Shown: positions 15,948 through 18,403 of the stretch, piece after piece
How positions within the stretch are numbered: the stretch's first letter is position 1
Layout: each line of letters begins with the position of its first letter
Source of the DNA: CAWCBH01 sp963793785
GTDB taxonomy: Bacteria; Actinomycetota; Thermoleophilia; Solirubrobacterales; 70-9
Direction: 5' to 3'
Length of the DNA: 18,403 nucleotides
Assembly (NCBI GenBank): GCA_963793785.1
Contig: CAWCBH010000001.1
Span: 1-18,403 of the forward strand
Translations under genes and position numbers: made by a program
The notes under the pieces: generated by a model
What the model was told of the DNA's origin: nothing
What the model saw: the letters and a program-made list of their open reading frames with translations, nothing else
The model's database searches: none

Positions 15948-16035
15948 GCCGCGGGTGGTGCCGATTTGGGGGACCGCGCCGAGGAGCCACTGCACCGCAG
16001 GCGTGGTGGCACCAAATCGGGACAGGACCCGCGGC
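15948..16035 (+). repeat. Structured intergenic element, copy B
   Basis: Outer arms GCCGCGGGT/ACCCGCGGC (15948-15956 with 16027-16035) enclose a GGTG bulge (15957-15960) and inner arms CCGATTTGG/CCAAATCGG (15961-15969 with 16012-16020). Inside, TGCACC (15991-15996) pairs with GGT-G-GCA (16005-16011). Compared with copy A (11499-11616, opposite strand), loop and bulge sequences are alike, while three paired positions differ with both partners changed. It lies between glyA and the DUF354 gene. Function is unknown. Confidence 0.75.
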
Positions 16036-16049
16036 GCAACAAGGTGCGT

Positions 16050-16055
16050 CAGGAT
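16050..16055 (+). promoter_or_regulatory. -10-like box CAGGAT before the DUF354 gene
   Basis: CAGGAT is seven bases before ATG 16063, the same spacing as the other leaderless starts, and no Shine-Dalgarno sequence is present. The match to TANNNT is partial. Confidence 0.35.
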
Positions 16056-16062
16056 CCGCCCG

Positions 16063-17070
16063 ATGAAGGTCTGGGTCGACTGCACGGCGGCGGCGCACCC
16101 GCTTGTGATGCGGCCGATCATCGAGCGGCTAGAGCAGCTTGGGCACGAGACGTTCGTGACGGCCCGGGACTACGGGCAGACAGTTGGAGTACTCGAACGA
16201 CTAGGGCTGCCTTACAAGCTCGTGGGACGCCACGGCGGCGCTTCGACCGTGGCAAAGGGGTTTGCACTGACGGGACGCTCCGCGCGACTCTTGCCACTTA
16301 TTTGGCGTCAGCGGCCGGAGCTGGCGATCGCGCATGGTTCGGTGGACCTCGCGGTGGTCTGCGGGCTACTACGCATCCCCTCCGCGCAGATGCAGGACTA
16401 CGAGTTCGCCGGCCTGCAGCGGCGGATCAGCTTCCGGGTCGCGAGGCGGGTGCTGGTGCCGGATTCGATCCCGGCGGCGAGGCTGAAGCGGATCGGCGCC
16501 GGCGAATCGAAGCTGTTCCGCTATCCGGGCCTGAAGGAGGACTACTACCTGGCCGACTTCGAGCCCGATCGCGGCGTGATCGCCGAGCTGGGCCTCGATC
16601 GCGAACGGATCCTGGTCGTCGTCCGGCCGCCGCCGGAGACCAGCGAATACCACGCCCGCAACGACCTTCACGAAGGCGTCCTGCGCCGCCTGGCCGCCGC
16701 GCCGGAGGCGGTCGCCGTGGTGATCCCCCGCACCCCGGCGCAGGCGGCCGCGGTGCGGGACATCGGAAGCCCCAACCTCGTCGTTCCCGAGCGCGCGATC
16801 GACGCCCAGAGCCTGATCGCCTTCGCCGACCTCGTCGTCAGCGCCGGCGGGACGATGAACCGCGAGGCCGTCGCTCTGGGGACGCCGGTCTACACCACCT
16901 TCACCGGCCGCCTCGGCGGTGTCGACGAGCAGCTGATCGCGAGCGGCCGCCTGCGGGTGCTGGAGGACCCTGCCCAGCTCGAGCTGCGCCGCCGCGACGG
17001 CGATCCGGGCGTGCGCGAGCCCCGCGACCCGGCGCTGCTGGTCGAGGGAGCCCTCGGGGCCGTCGGGTAG
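16063..17070 (+). CDS. DUF354 family protein (GT-B-like, probable envelope glycan role)
   Basis: The 335-residue product starts MKVWVDCTAAAHPLVMRPI and resembles DUF354 proteins, whose fold is that of UDP-GlcNAc 2-epimerase and GT-B glycosyltransferases. Visible marks are LEQLGHETFVTARDYGQTV, PSAQMQDYEFAGL, RVLVPDSIPAARLKRIGAG, RYPGLKEDYYLADFEPD and, in the C-terminal domain, DLVVSAGGTMNREAVALGT, a typical sugar-nucleotide binding turn. No catalytic assignment is safe. ATG 16063 is chosen over upstream in-frame GTG 15955, which lies inside the structured element. The first ~110 codons use A/T-ending codons much more often (about a quarter, by hand count) than the rest (under a tenth), suggesting a mosaic origin. 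It precedes a WecA-type transferase, so cell-envelope polysaccharide synthesis is likely. Confidence 0.85.
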   Translation: MKVWVDCTAAAHPLVMRPIIERLEQLGHETFVTARDYGQTVGVLERLGLPYKLVGRHGGASTVAKGFALTGRSARLLPLIWRQRPELAIAHGSVDLAVVCGLLRIPSAQMQDYEFAGLQRRISFRVARRVLVPDSIPAARLKRIGAGESKLFRYPGLKEDYYLADFEPDRGVIAELGLDRERILVVVRPPPETSEYHARNDLHEGVLRRLAAAPEAVAVVIPRTPAQAAAVRDIGSPNLVVPERAIDAQSLIAFADLVVSAGGTMNREAVALGTPVYTTFTGRLGGVDEQLIASGRLRVLEDPAQLELRRRDGDPGVREPRDPALLVEGALGAVG

Positions 17071-17123
17071 CCTGACCGCGTCCCACCTCGCCCCGGTGCT
17101 CTCGGGCCCGGGTCCAAGACGAA

Positions 17124-18342
17124 ATGGTCGAGACCTCCGACGCTGTCCTCGCCTTCCTCGTCGCCGCCGCTATCGCCGGGCTGCTGGTGCCGCTCTCGGA
17201 GCGGCTTGCCCGCCGCATCGGGGCGATCGACCACCCCCGCGATCGCGGCCTGCACGACCGGCCGACCCCGAAGCTGTCCGGGATCGCGATCCTCATCGCG
17301 GTCGAGGTCGCAGGCTGGATCTGGCTGCCCCACGACGGGGAGTCGCGATCGATCCTGATCGGCGCCGCGCTGATCGCCGGCGTCGGCCTGATCGACGACC
17401 TCTATCGACCTCCCGGCGCTGCCGAAGCTGCTCGGCCAGGTCGGCGCCTCGCTGATCCCCGTCCTCGGCGGAGTCAGGGTCGACGCGCTGACGCTGCCGT
17501 TCATCGGCGGCTTCGAGATGGGCTGGGTCGCCTACCCGGCGACGGTGATCGGGATCGTCGCGGTCGTCAACGTGACCAACTTCATCGACGGCGTCGACGG
17601 CCTTGCCGCCGGCGTCTGCACGATCGCTGCCCTGGCCCTGGCCGTGATCGCGCTGTCGCTGGACCGCAACGCGGCCGGGGTCCTGGCGGCGCTGACCGCG
17701 GGCGCCGCGCTCGGCTTCCTGCGCCACGGCTTCCCGCCCGCCACCAGCTTCATGGGGGACACCGGCTCCAACCTGCTCGGATACCTGCTCGCGACCGCCG
17801 CCGTGCAGGGAGCGCTGAAGACCAATGCTGTCGTTGCGCTTGCGTTCCCTCTTGTGCTGCTGGCGGTGCCGATCCTCGACACCGGCTTCGTGGTCGCCAA
17901 GCGCCTCAAGTACCGCCAGCCGATCTACCAGGCCGACAGCTGGCATTTTCACCACCGGATGGCCAACATCGGCTTTTCCCAGCGCCGCACGCTCGCCTAC
18001 CTGTATGGATGGACGCTGATCCTCGCCGCCCTCGCGCTGGCGCTGCGGTTCGTCCCCTACAGCGACGACCGCGGCAACTTCGACGCCGCCTGGACCGCCG
18101 TGATGGTCGGCTGCGGGGTGGTCGCGCTGGCGGCGAGCATCTACCTCGTCTACGTGCTCGAGATCCTCAAGCTGCGTCGCCTTCGCCTGCGGCAGCTGAT
18201 CGGCATCCGCCGCGCGGCGGGTCGTCCGGTGCCGGCGAGGTCCGAGGTCGACGAAGGGGTTGCGCAGGAGCTTGAGACCGGCAGCTTCCCTGCCGTAGAC
18301 CCGGAAACGGGCGAGTTCGAGGCCCTCGACAAGCAGCAATAG
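17124..18342 (+). CDS. wecA: WecA/TagO-type undecaprenyl-phosphate GlcNAc-1-phosphate transferase (one frame break)
   Basis: An integral membrane enzyme of the MraY/WecA family that transfers a sugar-1-phosphate from a UDP-sugar to polyprenyl phosphate, starting a cell-wall polymer. It shows RPTPKLSGIAI, the Mg-binding DD of LIDDLYDLP, NVTNFIDGVDGLAAG, GFPPATSFMGDTGSN, and the cytoplasmic His motif DSWHFHHRMANIGFS. About ten hydrophobic segments are visible. The C-terminus has a basic stretch (LRRLRLRQLIGIRRAAGR) and an acidic tail. The frame breaks at about 17405: TATCGACCTC reads correctly (Y-D-L) if one C is removed, which gives 405 residues. An assembly error is likely since everything after fits. 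ATG 17124 gives the expected first helix. Confidence 0.9.
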
Positions 18343-18390
18343 CTGACTTCTGGAGCCGATTTCGCGGCGCGGCTGGAGGCAGCGGTCGGA

Positions 18391-18396
18391 TAGGCT
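18391..18396 (+). promoter_or_regulatory. -10 box TAGGCT at the window edge
   Basis: TAGGCT is identical to the box before the GTG at 3119 and is followed by exactly seven bases to the end of the window. By the local pattern, a plus-strand start codon should begin at the first base beyond the window. Confidence 0.45.
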
Positions 18397-18403
18397 CACA
18401 GAC

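Noticed and set aside
11499..16035. Composite transposon formed by the two inverted elements
   Set aside because: There is no transposase, no target-site duplication, and the enclosed genes are in their usual actinobacterial order.
14204..16042. Long open frame of 612 codons on the minus strand
   Set aside because: Only the last 132 codons look like a protein; the rest is antisense of glyA, open because of high GC, and a leaderless promoter marks the true start at 14602.
17293..18399. Minus-strand open frame of 368 codons opposite wecA
   Set aside because: It is a shadow of a clearly recognised membrane enzyme and has no protein-like motif.

Overview
The window is about 70% GC and reads as Actinomycetota, most likely class Thermoleophilia (Solirubrobacterales or Gaiellales). 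The evidence is: strong G/C bias at third codon positions; the order rpmE, DUF1385, prfA, prmC, ywlC, glyA, DUF354, wecA; an exported protein with an 'ALFAALGGTATA' leader; CSLREA and LVIVD surface proteins; and -10 boxes sitting seven to nine bases before the start codon (leaderless mRNAs). No phage, IS transposase, CRISPR array, tRNA or rRNA was seen.

Region 1 (1-5555) is accessory. It opens with the 3' end of a cobalamin-binding domain of a B12 mutase. A minus-strand sulfatase follows, then two plus-strand secreted proteins: a CSLREA-type parallel beta-helix protein and an LVIVD-repeat protein, each ending in glycine/aspartate-rich RTX-like repeats. All three genes are read only by hopping between frames (about 30 single-base frame changes in 5.4 kb), yet every family motif survives. 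This looks more like indel errors in the assembly than old decay.

Region 2 (5572-9194) is an electron-transfer flavoprotein operon: a palindromic operator and promoter, then etfB, etfA and ETF:quinone oxidoreductase. Together these pass electrons from acyl-CoA and related dehydrogenases to the quinone pool. EtfB carries an in-frame TAG inside its recognition loop. EtfA has one single-base frame break and the oxidoreductase has three.

Region 3 (9196-10148), on the minus strand, has a 54-residue small ORF and a 215-residue exported protein followed by a double hairpin terminator.

Region 4 (10263-15925) is the conserved translation block: ribosomal protein L31, the membrane protein DUF1385, release factor 1, the release-factor methyltransferase PrmC overlapping it, a Sua5/YwlC t6A enzyme overlapping PrmC, a convergent SnoaL-like protein, and serine hydroxymethyltransferase divergent from that.

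Region 5 (15948-18403) holds a DUF354 GT-B-like protein and a WecA/TagO-type polyprenyl-phosphate sugar-1-phosphate transferase, both probably for cell-envelope polysaccharide. The window ends on a -10 box that predicts a new start codon just past the last base.

The most novel signal is a pair of related, inversely oriented intergenic elements (11499-11616 and 15948-16035). Each folds into the same nested stems, and three base pairs differ between the copies in a compensatory way. This suggests an undescribed structured RNA or structured repeat family.
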